A stretch of DNA of 12,500 nt from Acropora yongei (taxonomy: Eukaryota > Cnidaria > Anthozoa > Scleractinia > Acroporidae). The notes below the pieces were generated by a model. That model did not search any database, was not told where the DNA came from, and saw nothing but the letters and a program-made list of their open reading frames with translations. This document shows, in pieces, positions 1-8,852 of the stretch (position 1 is its first letter; each line of letters begins with the position of its first letter). The stretch lies in contig BLFN01000502.1 of NCBI GenBank assembly GCA_014634225.1, positions 3,873,243 to 3,885,742 of the forward strand. Reading direction: 5' to 3'. A program made the position numbers and the translations under genes.

Positions 1-759
1 TCCTCTTGTGGAACAGAATGTGTCTCAGCAGCACAGTTTTGTCACCAGTGTGGAAACACAATAAGTCCAAATGAAAATGCCTTGAAGAGAGACGCTAGTG
101 CAGTTGATGACAACTGGACCGGTGGCAGTGGAACAGCGCCATTAACATTTCCACAGTTCAAAGCTCGCAAAGAAGAGGATAGAAAGGGGTATTTTCGCAG
201 TAAATGCCCGAAAACTGCTAAGGGACCTAGAGTGCTTAACCAGGCAGATGTGAACCCAGAAGTGAAGATCAACATTGGTGTCATGACACTGAAGGATGGC
301 GTTCTGAGCATGAAGAGAGGAATCACTCTGCCGTTGACTGTCCCACAGTGTATTGGTACTGACGATTTACTGGGGAAAGCAGTAGACAAAAACAACCGGT
401 TCAACAAAAATGTTATAACGAGCTCTAACAAAGCATTTTACCACTTACTGTACGGTGACAAAAACCGGTGTCTTACACTTCCTGGATCTGAGGACCCCTT
501 TACCTTGAAGAGATAAAAGGATGAAATTGATAAACCATATTCAAGAATTACTTTGTATCTGTGCTCTTGTTGTGATTATACTGATAGCATTTTATTCGGG
601 TTGGGTGCGGACTCTGGGTCAGACCTTGAGTTAAGTGACGTTACTCCGGGATTTACATGTATAAGTACCGTAATTTCCGGGCGATTACCCGCCGGTAATG
701 TGTTAATTTTTCCGCAAACAGTTGTTGGTGCGGGTTATAGGAAGGTGCGGGTAATGTGA
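1..759 (+). pseudogene. 3' part of unrecognised zinc-ribbon-like gene, in-frame stop
   Basis: One frame is open from base 1 to the TGA at 757-759, broken only by a TAA at 514-516. Seen: two cysteine pairs near the start (C-G-T-E-C, then FCHQCG), which look like a zinc ribbon. A mixed alpha/beta stretch follows, ending in a motif like LPGSEDPFTLKR just before the TAA. Downstream of the TAA the frame goes on with KDEIDKPYSRITLYLC, protein-like sequence that appears to belong to the same domain. The TAA is therefore probably a nonsense mutation. The layout could be a beta-grasp (ubiquitin-like) fold, but that is weak inference. Protein-like sequence fades near 635-640, where the retrotransposon probably begins, so the last 120 bases are doubtful. 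The 5' part lies outside the window. I do not recognise the family. Confidence 0.5.
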
Positions 760-821
760 TAATTTTGTAATCTTCCGGTATAGTTTTAAAACCGCAAGTA
801 GGGGAAAAATATAAAATTGTT

Positions 822-852
822 ATTTGCTGCGGTTCGCAGAATAGCAGCAAAT
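822..852. repeat. Perfect 9-bp hairpin in retrotransposon 5' region
   Basis: ATTTGCTGC at 822-830 is the exact reverse complement of GCAGCAAAT at 844-852, with a 13-base loop that contains part of a GCGGTTCGC repeat. Role unknown. It could act in the RNA leader or as a recombinase recognition structure. Confidence 0.5.
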
Positions 853-905
853 CGTTGTTTTTGCGGTTCGCCGGTTTTTGACAGTTTCTATGGTGACGCA
901 AGTAC

Positions 906-940
906 TATAAGGGTGGGATTTTGCTGAGTCGAGCCATTCT
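906..940 (+). promoter_or_regulatory. Candidate TATA plus Inr core promoter
   Basis: TATAAGG at 906-912 is followed by CCATTCT at 934-940, which fits the YYANWYY initiator with its A at 936. The 30-base spacing is the usual one, and the site lies about 130 bases before the open Gag frame. Each motif alone is common. The spacing makes the pair worth noting, but nothing else proves a promoter. Confidence 0.35.
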
Positions 941-1065
941 ATGCTGACGTTGCTGCCAGCTTGCTCTCGTTTCGAGATTTTTATTTTCAAATCAAGTTTT
1001 CTCGTTAGCCCAGTTCACAGTACTCAAGTCTTAAGGTTCAATTTGTCTTCAGATCCTGTATTTAG

Positions 1066-1452
1066 GACGCACCGTTTTTCCAGAATTCCAAACAGATAGA
1101 TCCAGCCTTTCAAGCCGAACTTGACCGGCAGCAGTCCAGCATGCTTGAAAAGCTCTCTTCAATCATCGACAACAAACTAGACTCAATGAAAAGAGAGCTG
1201 GAAGAGTCCTCCAACACCCAAATGAGTGAATTAAAAAAGATCCGCCTTACGGAATCACGTACATTCAAAAAGAAAGGGCACGAACAGCAATTCAAACACA
1301 ACCAGCTGGTGAAGTCCGTGGTCAGTGAAGCCAAAGACGCCGTCACCAGTGGAAAACAGGACGCATGTATCGCCAAGCTGAATGAAGGTATTGAGCTCAT
1401 TGATCGACGCCAAAAGCTCATTTTAATAGCAGACAAATCTGAGTATGGCTGA
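1066..1452 (+). pseudogene. Gag-like coiled-coil region (N-terminal part of retrotransposon polyprotein)
   Basis: The frame is open from after the TAG at 1063-1065 to the TGA at 1450-1452. The first ATG is at 1141, but the frame before it (starting near DPAFQAELDR) already looks like protein, so the true start may have been lost upstream. The product is strongly charged and helical, with leucine/isoleucine spacing suggestive of a coiled coil, as expected for a YR-retrotransposon Gag that packages RNA. It ends abruptly at ADKSEYG followed by TGA. The sequence that should follow continues in the next frame from about 1445. A small insertion or deletion in 1445-1452 has therefore split Gag in two. 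Confidence 0.6.
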
Positions 1453-1987
1453 AACCGTCAGCAAATACCTAGACAACGAACTCGCCGATAACGACCAGGA
1501 CGCCAAGAAAATGAAAAAGGCCGAAAAAGAAGCTCAGAGAAAACTTGCCGAAACACGCGCCTCCAAGGCTGCAAGGGTTCGCTCCTGGTCATTCAAGTCT
1601 ACCAGAGCAGTGGGAAACACAGCTATTTCGCCATTACAAAGCTCGTTCGCTTTCCCATCAGGGAATTACACATCACGTTTTTCACAGTCCGCCGGTGCCA
1701 CAAGAAATATCGGTCCATTTGCAGGCGGTCCCGGCCAGAAACGTGGCACGTGTTTCAGCTGCGGTAAACCAGGCCATTGGCGAGCTGAATGTCCTTTGTT
1801 GGTCGTTGCACAGACTCAACCAGACGGAAAGAAGTTAAGTAATCATTTTATTGATTTATGTGATAGCGAATCCCTATCGGGGAGCAATGATGCCTCGGAG
1901 CATGTTTCTGGACTTTCTGAAATAGATAGTAGACCCTTTGAGAAGGCAGATTTTCTAGAGCGGGTATGCCGTCCAGACAGCGTTTGA
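1445..1987 (+). pseudogene. Gag C-terminal part with CCHC zinc knuckle
   Basis: This is the second part of Gag, in the +1 frame relative to the preceding piece. It starts with a lysine- and glutamate-rich helix, then a Ser/Gly/Phe-rich linker, then CFSCGKPGHWRAEC. That is an exact C-x2-C-x4-H-x4-C zinc knuckle, the nucleic-acid-binding module of Gag proteins. An acidic Ser-rich stretch follows. The frame ends at TGA 1985-1987 but reopens at once in the same frame as the reverse transcriptase. The knuckle and RT were therefore probably one continuous polyprotein, with the TGA as a later nonsense change. The ATG at 1445 is only the first in the frame, not a likely true start. Confidence 0.65.
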
Positions 1988-3480
1988 GGGAGGCTTAAAA
2001 CAAATATTTTAGCTTGGAAAGAGCTAGAGCCCACTGAAGCGGTCCTGAGTGTGATTAAAGAGGGTTATAAATTACCATTACACAGTATTCCGGAGTCCTG
2101 CGTTTTGCGGAATAATAAATCTGCCTTAGACAATAACGACTTCGTCACGGAGGCCTTAAATGATCTCTTAGGCACCCAGTGTATTTCCGTCGTTGAAAGC
2201 CAGCCATGGGTAGTAAATCCTCTCACTGTGTCAACCCGGGACGATGGGAAAAGACGTTTGGTACTCGATTTACGGCATGTTAACCCCCAGCTTTTTAAGT
2301 ATTAATTCAAATGCGAAGACGTAACCACAGCCCTGGATCTACTAGGGGAGGGTTATTATCTGTATACATTCGATATCAAGAGTGCTTATCATCACATTGA
2401 AATTTTTCCGAATCATCGAACTTACCTAGGATTCCAATGGTCCTATCGGGGTAAAGCGACTTATTTCGTTTTTAACGTGTTACCGTTTGGTCTGTCCACC
2501 GCTCCTTACATATTCACCAAACTCTTGAAACCTCTGCTAAGTCATTGGAGGGGTTCCGGTAAGAGAATTTGCATGTTTTTGGACGACGGTTTAGGCGGCA
2601 ATTCTTCCAAAGAGTCCGCTACTTTTGACGCCAAAGCATTCAAGGAAGATCTTGGCCGATTGGGCTTCGTTCTCAGCGGAAATAAGTGTGCTTGGGAACC
2701 ATCCCTTACCCAGACCTGGTTGGGTCACGTTTTCAATATGTCAGAAAACCGTTTGTATGTAACTGAAAACAGGTTGTCAAAATTAAAGGAATCCCTGTCA
2801 TCAGTTCTGGATAGAATTGACAATGTTTCAGCCAAACTCCTAGCCCAGGTTACCGGTCGCATTATATCCATGTCAAAAGCCATTGGTTCGGCCGTTTATT
2901 TGTACACCAGACACACGTATTTCGCGATAGAAACTAGGCAATCGTGGGATGCCATCATTCCTTGCTCTTCAAAGGTTAGAGAAGAGCTACAATTCTGGGA
3001 TAAAAATGTGGGACAGTTAAATGGCAAGAAGCTGTTCGACGAGCCTCATGTTTTTGATTCCATGGTTTATTCAGATGCATCTGAGCAGGGCTTTGGCGGT
3101 TACGTAGTTTCCGCAAAGCACACTTTGGTGTGTCAGGGGCAATGACAAATTAATGAAAGGGGAAAGAGCTCTACTTGGCGAGAGCTGAAAGCTGTACACA
3201 ATATGTTATTGTCCATTGGACATAGCCTTAGAGGACATAAAGTACAATGGCATACTGACAATCGGAACATTGTTCGTGTTATCGACAGAGGGAGCACGAA
3301 ACCTGATCTTCAATCATTGGTTAAAGACATCGTCTGTTTGTGTGCCGAAAATCACGTTGTAGTTGTCCCGGTGTGGGTACCCCGGGAGCAGAACCAGTTG
3401 GCTGATTATCTCAGCAAACTTACAGACGTTAACGATTGGGGTATTAGTCCAGACATTTTTCGGTGGATCAGCACTTTATG
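1988..3480 (+). pseudogene. Reverse transcriptase and RNase H of YR retrotransposon
   Basis: One frame runs through RT and RNase H, broken by TAA 2303-2305 and TGA 3143-3145. RT blocks in order: RRLVLDLRHVN; motif A FDIKSAYHH with the first catalytic Asp at 2372; LPFGLSTAP before the thumb; and the polymerase box as FLDDG, the DIRS/Ty3-like form. RNase H follows with YSDASEQGFGG, TWRELKAV, WHTDN and NQLADYLS, which supply the D-E-D-D metal ligands. The TAA falls in the fingers just before motif A. The TGA falls between the first two RNase H blocks, where a Trp is likely. The coding sequence is cut at 3480 by the DNA transposon and resumes at 11270. No protein can be made from this copy as it stands. 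Confidence 0.85.
3472..3480. repeat. Left copy of 9-bp target-site duplication
   Basis: CACTTTATG lies directly before the left inverted repeat and is repeated exactly at 11270-11278 directly after the right one. The bases outside each copy differ (G at 3471; G at 11279), so the length is 9 if the TIR begins TAGTCTCC. Confidence 0.93.
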
Positions 3481-3566
3481 TAGTCTCCCTCGCAGCCGTT
3501 TTTAGTCTCGTCACGCAACGCTCCTCCCCACAAACGGCTGCTCACATTCGAACAACATTCCTTTCC
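3481..3566 (+). repeat. Left terminal inverted repeat (86 bp)
   Basis: It matches the reverse complement of 11184-11269 at 85 of 86 positions; the only difference is G at 3498. Matching stops sharply after ATTCCTTTCC. Inside it, TAGTCTC occurs at 3481-3487 and again at 3503-3509, 22 bp apart. GCAGCCGTTT (3492-3501) is the exact inverted partner of AAACGGCTGC (3532-3541). Confidence 0.96.
3492..3541. repeat. 10-bp inverted repeat inside the left TIR
   Basis: GCAGCCGTTT at 3492-3501 and AAACGGCTGC at 3532-3541 are perfect inverted copies with a 30-base spacer. In the right TIR the single TIR mismatch reduces this to 9 of 10. It could be a paired binding site for a transposase dimer or a foldable end. 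Confidence 0.7.
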
Positions 3567-3695
3567 CTTTGTAGTCTTTGCACCAATGAGATCAATGACA
3601 TTGTTTCTTATATGACCAATCACAGCACAGGAGATTGCACTCAACATAGCTTTTCCCGCGAGTTTTCAAATTCTGCATTTGATCGTAGTTTCCAG
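3567..3695 (+). promoter_or_regulatory. Candidate promoter of transposase gene: CCAAT boxes and E2F-like site
   Basis: Between TIR and ATG lie CCAAT at 3583-3587 and 3616-3620 and TTTCCCGC at 3652-3659. The last is an exact match to the E2F consensus TTTSSCGC, 37 bases before the ATG at 3696. No TATA box is evident. The helicase gene at the other end has the same two motif types upstream, which raises the chance that they are functional. Confidence 0.45.
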
Positions 3696-4805
3696 ATGGA
3701 GGAAACGCCGAAGAAAGTTGTGCAAAGTGATCGTTGCTTTATTTGTTCCACTTCAGTTCAGAAAAAAGAAAAAATTTATATTTTTGGAAAAAGTTCTTTT
3801 GATTTTCCGGCGATTATTAGTTCCTGTCTGGATGTGAATGTGAGCTGCTATTCAGCTACCAGCGAGTTGTCAGTTTGTAAAACATGCTACCGACGACTGA
3901 TCAAGTTCAAAAAGGCCTCTGATCATCTTGAAGAGCTCAAAGATGAATTGAAGGAAATCTTCAAAGATCGCGAACTTCCCAGAACGAAGCGCTTATTGAA
4001 CGTTGAGAGCGACGGCGGAGAAACCCAAGCTTCGCGCTGTGGGAAATCCTCGAAATCTTTACAGTTCGATCCGATTAATACCACTTGTACTTCTAATGCT
4101 ATAGCCAATTCTAGTATTTCTACCGCAATCAGCCAACAGGTACGTTATGATACTCCGGCAAGATTTCCTATTGGTGCTATTGCTGTGTCTCCTATTCGAA
4201 GTCATACATACGGACTTGTGCTACAAGCTTTCCCTAGTCAAGTAAGACCCCCGTGCGAAATTCCTCAACCGATACTTACCTCTACTCCAATCGCCTCAAA
4301 AGCTTCTTCCATTCATCTTACTAATAATAATGAAACTTCAAAGACTGTTTTGAGCGTCCAGTATCCTAGTAAAACTATGAACAAAACTCTCTGTGGAAGC
4401 TATCAGACCATTGGAAAGGCTTTAGCGCATGGTGTACCTTCACAGATCGCAAATGCCGTAATGAAAAATCCAACACTTAGAAATCACGTCATTAAAAATG
4501 TATTCAAAACTTTGTCCAAAGAGGTGGCGGCGTTGTGCTCGAAAAAGAATCCTTCAATTTTAAGAAAATCTGGCAAAGAAGATCTGGCCAAATTCGACTT
4601 GCAACTCCTCTGCAACGAGTGGAAAGAGAGAGCTCCACTGTTCTACTCGTTCTTGATGACGTCCGCAGTAAACAAAAGGACCAAAGAGTGTTATTGGTTT
4701 TCAAGCATTGCCATAGCAGGATCAGTACTTTTAAAGCAAAGGAGTGAGAAAATAGATGCAACTGCTTCGATGCTTGGCGTACTTCTCAAGTCAAAATCAG
4801 TCGAG
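3696..4805 (+). CDS. Transposase exon 1: ZAD-like zinc domain and conserved helical region
   Basis: It encodes residues 1-370. CFIC near the N terminus, 43 residues, then CKTCYRRLIKF followed by a long charged helix is the layout of ZAD-type treble-clef domains (paired CxxC, then a helix used for dimerisation). A low-complexity Ser/Thr/Pro region follows. The last 100 residues contain WKERAPLFYSFL and are well ordered. The donor is GAG|GTCAGT at 4806. It ends on a codon boundary. Confidence 0.8.
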
Positions 4806-7800
4806 GTCAGTTATAGTAGTAATTTTCTTGCATAATGCCTGATGTGATGTTTACGGTTCCATACCGGCAGTGCTAAATTAAGTGAGATGTAGAGGGGATG
4901 GGGGATGAGTCCATCAGTTAAATTTATGTAATCACTAACAATAGTCATATATCCCAGTCATATTTATTGAAAAATGTATCATAGTGCGGTCCATGACATA
5001 AATCTAAAATAACAATGCAAAGCACCTGCAGTTACAATAGAAAGGGCATTTTGATGACAACTTTTTTGTCTATAATTTACTTACCAAATTCTTGCCAAGT
5101 TTTCTTTCTTAATATTCAAATTATTCTTCCTTCATGAAAATTAAAGTGATAGAGAAAACCAAAAAGAAACAAGAATGCCATGTTCAGATTCAACTCACCA
5201 GTTTTTTTATTTGTTTTGTCTTTATTTTTAAAGTAACATGCTATCAAATATTAATCTCAAAAAATCTCTTTTCAAATTACTTGTTTAGGGCAAGATATAT
5301 AAGACCTTTTTCACTTGTACATTTTGATTTCCCAATACAGATCATGTGATAATATGCAGGATATTTGATCCTTTGTCTTGCTCATTAAAAAGAATACATG
5401 CAAGTATGAATATGTCTGCATGTAGTATTTGTAATGAACAAGACAAAGGATCAAATATCCTGCAAATTATTATCACATGATCTGTGTTGGGAAAACAAAA
5501 TTTACAAGCAAAAAAGGTCTATTGCTGTAAGCTATTGATGATTTATATTATTTCATCTCTTTAAGGAAAGCTAGTAAAATATGTTACAATTGTTTCATGG
5601 GTTAGCTTACATGAACACTTAACAGGTTCACTTTGTTTTGTATAGGAGAGATACACAGTAGCCTATGTATATCTTTGCTTGCTCAACAGGCTACTATCTC
5701 CAGATTTAACAAGATGAAACTGACTAATGCAAATTCCAGTATCCTGAGAAAACTTGATGAGCTTGGTCAGAACTATGATGCAGATATTGTCCAAGCAAAA
5801 CAGCAAATTTCAAAGCAAAACAGAGAATTGAGGACTGCTCAAGATAAATGCAATGCTGCCTCTTCAAGACATGCTTCCCACACCCACTGTTCTACTGAAT
5901 GTCATGATGAAATCCAGTCAGCGTTCAGAGAGAAATGTGAGCTGGAAAAGGCAGCTCACCCTGGCTTTGTCATCTCTTTTGACAACTTGGACATTCACTT
6001 GGATCGAAAGAACATGACTATGGATTCACAAAACAAAGACTTCCACTGGGTAAATCATCAAATGGTTAAGAACAGAGTTTCTGGGGCTATGCTGGATTCT
6101 TCAGCACCAAAAACAAATCTGCTTGATGTTTGTAATTTGAAGTTTTTGCCATCAATGGAGGATCAAAAATGTCAGAGGCTTAACTACATTATCCTGTGTT
6201 CAAGAATATTGGTTGATTACTTTGATGTTTTAGCACCTTTGGCTGATGCCTGCATCCGACATATTCCACATAAATATTCAAATCAATTATCCCAGAAAAC
6301 CAAAAAGGTTTGTTTTACATAAATCATATTAGAATCATCAGAGAAATCCAATTTCAGGGTATGATTTATGTATGGTACCTTAATAGCTCAAGCTGGACCA
6401 AAAAGCTAAAATTCAAAAATGTGTATGGCTGGATAAACTTGTATTTCTTAAAATATAAATTTCAATAATGAAGTCAGACAAATGAACTGATCACATTTTG
6501 TTATTTATTAATACAATGTGAATCTTATGGGGCTGTTTTAGGGCAGCCAAGAAAGTGTTGCTTTCAATAATAAACCCCTAAAGTCCACACAGCCCTACCT
6601 AAATTGCCAAGGCATTAATTATAAATGCTCTATAATCTATAATCTTAAAACTCATCATTTCATCCACTTGTTGTTCAAGGCACAGAGTGCTTATGTCATG
6701 TATTTTCTATCTGCAATCATCTAATCCTTGTTTCACTCCCATTCAACTTGCAAGTGTCAGCTGCTAAGTGTATATGTGTGTCACTATAACAACTCAGTGT
6801 TTAAATTTGTATTTCAGGTTCCCCTTGGATTAATATTCAAGAACGAAAATGCCAATGAGGACATGATAGAAATTCTACAGCAATTCCATAATTATCTTCC
6901 TCAGACACACAATGGGGGTATAGATGGTCAGTTGTTTTCTGGAGACCAGCTAACAATTGAACGGGCACTGAATATTATATCCTCTGTGGCTAATGGTTAC
7001 ACTCCCAAAGACAGACTTGAAGGAATCAACTTACAACTGGGTGATTGGCATGCTGCTGTCAAACTACTCAGTGTGAGTAAAACAATATTAAAATTATCAA
7101 CACATTTTTTTACAAATTACATTTGTCACTGAAAATACTGTTATTTCTTATGTTAAGTACAATAGGTCTACTACTGATTCATCATCGTCATTATTTCATT
7201 GCACTATACTAGTGATAATCTAACAGATTGATTTTTTTTCTCGTCAACAGTTGATCTACTCCAGATTCTACAGTGAAAAATCAACAATTGACAGTTGCAC
7301 CATGTTTTCAGACTGCAATCTTATTAATCGAAGAAATGTTGCAGAGGATGTAACATCATCGTACCGTCCAGACAGAGACTTCCTTGAGATTGTGTTCCAG
7401 TCAAGAGTCATTGCAGCTGCCAAAAAAGTTCTTGGATTTGAAAACAAGACTACAAAGCCAACAAAGTTCAACTTACCATCTAGAATAGATTTGCTAAAGA
7501 AGTCACAAAAACTTAATTGCCTACATGAGCTAGCTGGCAAGGTCGTTGATGAATTTGTCTTTGACCAAAGTTCTTCTGTTGATGTCATTGTAAATGCTGT
7601 AGTGACTGAACAAGAGAAAGAAAATCTGCTAGGCCAACAGAACCTAACACCTGATGGCAGATTTCCCTGCCGATTTCCTGGGTGCAGCAGCACCTTTAAG
7701 TATGATGGCAAAAGCCGAAGAAATCATGAACTGAAGCATAACCCACCAGTTCAAGTCGAGGATCCACCTACTGAAATCACTTTATTCACACAAGTTCCCC

Positions 7801-8537
7801 CAACAACAGTAACTAAAGCAAGCACTGAAAATATCGAAGTTGGTGATGATTACTCTTCTGGAGTTACAAAGAAGACAAGTGATGATGTTTTCAACTACAA
7901 CTGCGCACTTTTGGCTGACTGTTTTCTGTTTTTTAATTTCCTCGATGCTATCAAAGAAGGCGATGGAATGAGGCTTATGAGACAGTACAAGTATTTTATG
8001 CTGTACTGTAAAGCAGATGATCCACATAGCACAAAATATTCACTAGAATGTTTGTACCAATTTTTTCTGGTCCATTCTCTGTTGTCACCTAGGGACAGTG
8101 AACGTTTTACTTGGAACCGGTTCACAAATAATCATGGTAAGAAAGGTACAAACATTCCTCTGGATGAGGCAACAGAGCACAGCAACAATTATGTGAAGCA
8201 AGCTATCAAAAACCTAGGACCAAACCTAACAGAGGCAGCCATATCAAGAATATGTAAAGCTGAGAGTTCTACATCATCAATCCTTGATAATCTTGATGAA
8301 TCTTTGAAACGACATGCAAAATCTGGCAAACATTCTGATCCATCTAAAGAGAGGGATCTGCATGAGCTAATCAAAAGAGCTGAGGAACTGAATGTCTTTG
8401 AGGAAACAGTGGGACGTTCTTATAATCATTTCTGTGACTTCAAGCGAGACAGGTTGAAAGATTTGGATGCCTCAAAATTATATCACTGGATTAATAAACA
8501 CAAGAAAAACATACTCAGGGGTATAAGAGCTAGATAA
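3696..8537 (+). CDS. DUF6589-family (Academ-like) transposase, four exons
   Basis: Predicted exons are 3696-4805, 5651-6307, 6818-7072 and 7251-8537, giving 1,102 codons with every junction in phase 0. Architecture: ZAD-like zinc domain (Cys 14, 17, 61, 64), variable Ser/Thr-rich linker, conserved helical region (about 270-420), core with FDNLD (D481/D484), GDQLT (D632), GDWH (D665, H667), C2H2 finger (814-837), EGDG (910-913), KYSLE (E940), WNRF and EH (983-984). The core motifs are those I associate with DUF6589, thought to be an RNase H-fold DDE-type transposase. D481, D632 and E940 are my candidates for the catalytic triad. No stop or frameshift is seen in any exon, so it may be intact. 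It would act in the nucleus on the element's TIRs. The ATG at 3696 is preferred over 3612, which sits inside the promoter motifs. Confidence 0.85.
4806..5650 (+). other. Transposase intron 1 (845 bp)
   Basis: AT-rich, with no gene. The donor GTCAGT is good. The acceptor is less certain. The strongest-looking AG (TTTTGTATAG, ending 5645) would put the next exon out of phase with the donor at 4806. The AG ending at 5650 keeps frame and joins KSVE directly to IHSSLC. The intron contains a 219-bp fold-back repeat at 5302-5520. The 71-codon open frame at 5134-5349 is AT-rich and shows no protein features. Confidence 0.65.
5302..5520. repeat. Fold-back (MITE-like) palindrome in intron 1
   Basis: The left arm, from AGACCTTTTT at 5302 to about 5388, is the reverse complement of the right arm (about 5430-5520) at roughly nine bases in ten. 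It includes an almost unbroken core around ACAGATCATGTGATAAT and AGGATATTTGATCCTTTG. The short centre folds again (ATACATGCA against TGCATGTA). This looks like a small non-autonomous element inserted in the intron. I could not define a target duplication, and no protein is encoded. Confidence 0.8.
5651..6307 (+). CDS. Transposase exon 2: coiled helix and first core aspartates
   Basis: It encodes residues 371-589. It opens with a helical block (SSLCISLLAQQA), continues with a Gln/Lys-rich helix (about 415-435) and a His/Cys-rich patch (HASHTHCSTECH, about 444-455), and reaches FDNLD at 480-484, the first conserved acidic site of the core. The donor AAG|GTTTGT at 6308 falls between codons. Confidence 0.82.
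6308..6817 (+). other. Transposase intron 2 (510 bp) with imperfect hairpin
   Basis: GT at 6308-6309 to AG at 6816-6817 (TTTGTATTTCAG). AT-rich, with no gene. A hairpin pairs GGGCTGT/TTTAGGG (6530-6543) with CCCTAAA (6576-6582) and ACAGCCC (6589-6595), with a 6-base bulge. It may be a decayed small repeat. Confidence 0.75.
6818..7072 (+). CDS. Transposase exon 3: GDQLT and GDWH core motifs
   Basis: It encodes residues 590-674. It contains SGDQLTIERA (D632), followed 33 residues later by GDWHAA (D665, H667). This pair, with an Arg-Leu-Glu stretch between, is the most recognisable part of the DUF6589 family. Both splice sites are strong: TATTTCAG before, and AGT|GTGAGT after. Confidence 0.85.
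7073..7250 (+). other. Transposase intron 3 (178 bp)
   Basis: It runs from GTGAGT at 7073 to TTTTTTTTCTCGTCAACAG at 7250, both close to consensus and phase 0. No other feature is seen in it. Confidence 0.85.
7251..8537 (+). CDS. Transposase exon 4: C2H2 finger and C-terminal core
   Basis: It encodes residues 675-1102 and the stop codon. A C-x4-C-x13-H-x3-H finger (Cys 814, 819; His 833, 837) lies between the second and third conserved core blocks, as an insertion within the catalytic domain. After a Thr-rich linker come EGDG, KYSLE (E940, candidate third catalytic residue), WNRF (962-965) and TEHSNNYVKQAIKNLG (H984). The end is lysine-rich (HKKNILRGIRAR). The frame is open throughout. Confidence 0.87.
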   Translation: MIYSRFYSEKSTIDSCTMFSDCNLINRRNVAEDVTSSYRPDRDFLEIVFQSRVIAAAKKVLGFENKTTKPTKFNLPSRIDLLKKSQKLNCLHELAGKVVDEFVFDQSSSVDVIVNAVVTEQEKENLLGQQNLTPDGRFPCRFPGCSSTFKYDGKSRRNHELKHNPPVQVEDPPTEITLFTQVPPTTVTKASTENIEVGDDYSSGVTKKTSDDVFNYNCALLADCFLFFNFLDAIKEGDGMRLMRQYKYFMLYCKADDPHSTKYSLECLYQFFLVHSLLSPRDSERFTWNRFTNNHGKKGTNIPLDEATEHSNNYVKQAIKNLGPNLTEAAISRICKAESSTSSILDNLDESLKRHAKSGKHSDPSKERDLHELIKRAEELNVFEETVGRSYNHFCDFKRDRLKDLDASKLYHWINKHKKNILRGIRAR

Positions 8538-8852
8538 ACAGAGTAAACAAAACATTTTTTTGTTGGTACCGGTACATGGGAAATTGAATTCTGTAGACCA
8601 TAGCTTTTGAGAATTCACTGTCTATTTAATATGTAATTGCAGTGATAAGTAGTCTATGAATAGACCGGACCAACACAAATGTACGATCAAATTTTATGAG
8701 AGCCTAGTGACAAGTATGTGCCAATGATGACAAACTGTTACAGCCAAAAAATTTCAAAACAGGACCCCAAAAAAGTCTGTTGGCCCAGATCTGCCTCTGT
8801 CCAGTACATGATACAGTTAAGTCAATGACATTAATGTTACTTACAGTAGTTA
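8538..8852. other. Region between the two convergent genes
   Basis: About 315 bases with no gene. It should hold the 3' ends and polyadenylation sites of both genes. AATAAA does not occur on + after the transposase stop. On - a variant ATTAAA is present near 8625-8630. GTACCGGTAC at 8566-8575 is a perfect 10-base palindrome with no known role here. Confidence 0.5.

Larger units (their letters stand above)
640..1065 (+). other. 5' non-coding region of the YR retrotransposon
   Basis: No convincing gene. It holds small symmetric structures. GGTAATGTGWTAATTTT occurs twice, at 694-710 and 750-766. ATTACC-CGCC-GGTAAT is a small hairpin at 684-699. GCGGTTCGC occurs twice, at 829-837 and 863-871. 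Such repeats fit a terminal region of a YR retrotransposon, but the matching 3' end is outside the window, so this is inference. Confidence 0.4.

Noticed and set aside
42..431. 129-codon open frame on the - strand
   Set aside because: Shadow of the protein-like + frame at 1-759. No domain features.
640..3480. LTR retrotransposon or endogenous retrovirus
   Set aside because: The conserved segment after RNase H is followed by a tyrosine recombinase, with no DDE integrase, protease or envelope signature, and no LTR was seen.
3363..3695. Upstream extension of the transposase frame
   Set aside because: The open frame runs back through the TIR into the retrotransposon's RNase H in another frame, so it is accidental. 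The start at 3696 follows the promoter motifs and precedes the zinc domain.
5134..5349. 71-codon open frame inside intron 1
   Set aside because: AT-rich, low-complexity hydrophobic product, and it overlaps the fold-back repeat. Not supported as a gene.
6530..6595. Bulged hairpin in intron 2
   Set aside because: Two 7-bp stems with a bulge are too weak to claim a separate element or structured RNA.
8566..8575. GTACCGGTAC palindrome
   Set aside because: A 10-base perfect palindrome is expected by chance in this much sequence and has no context.
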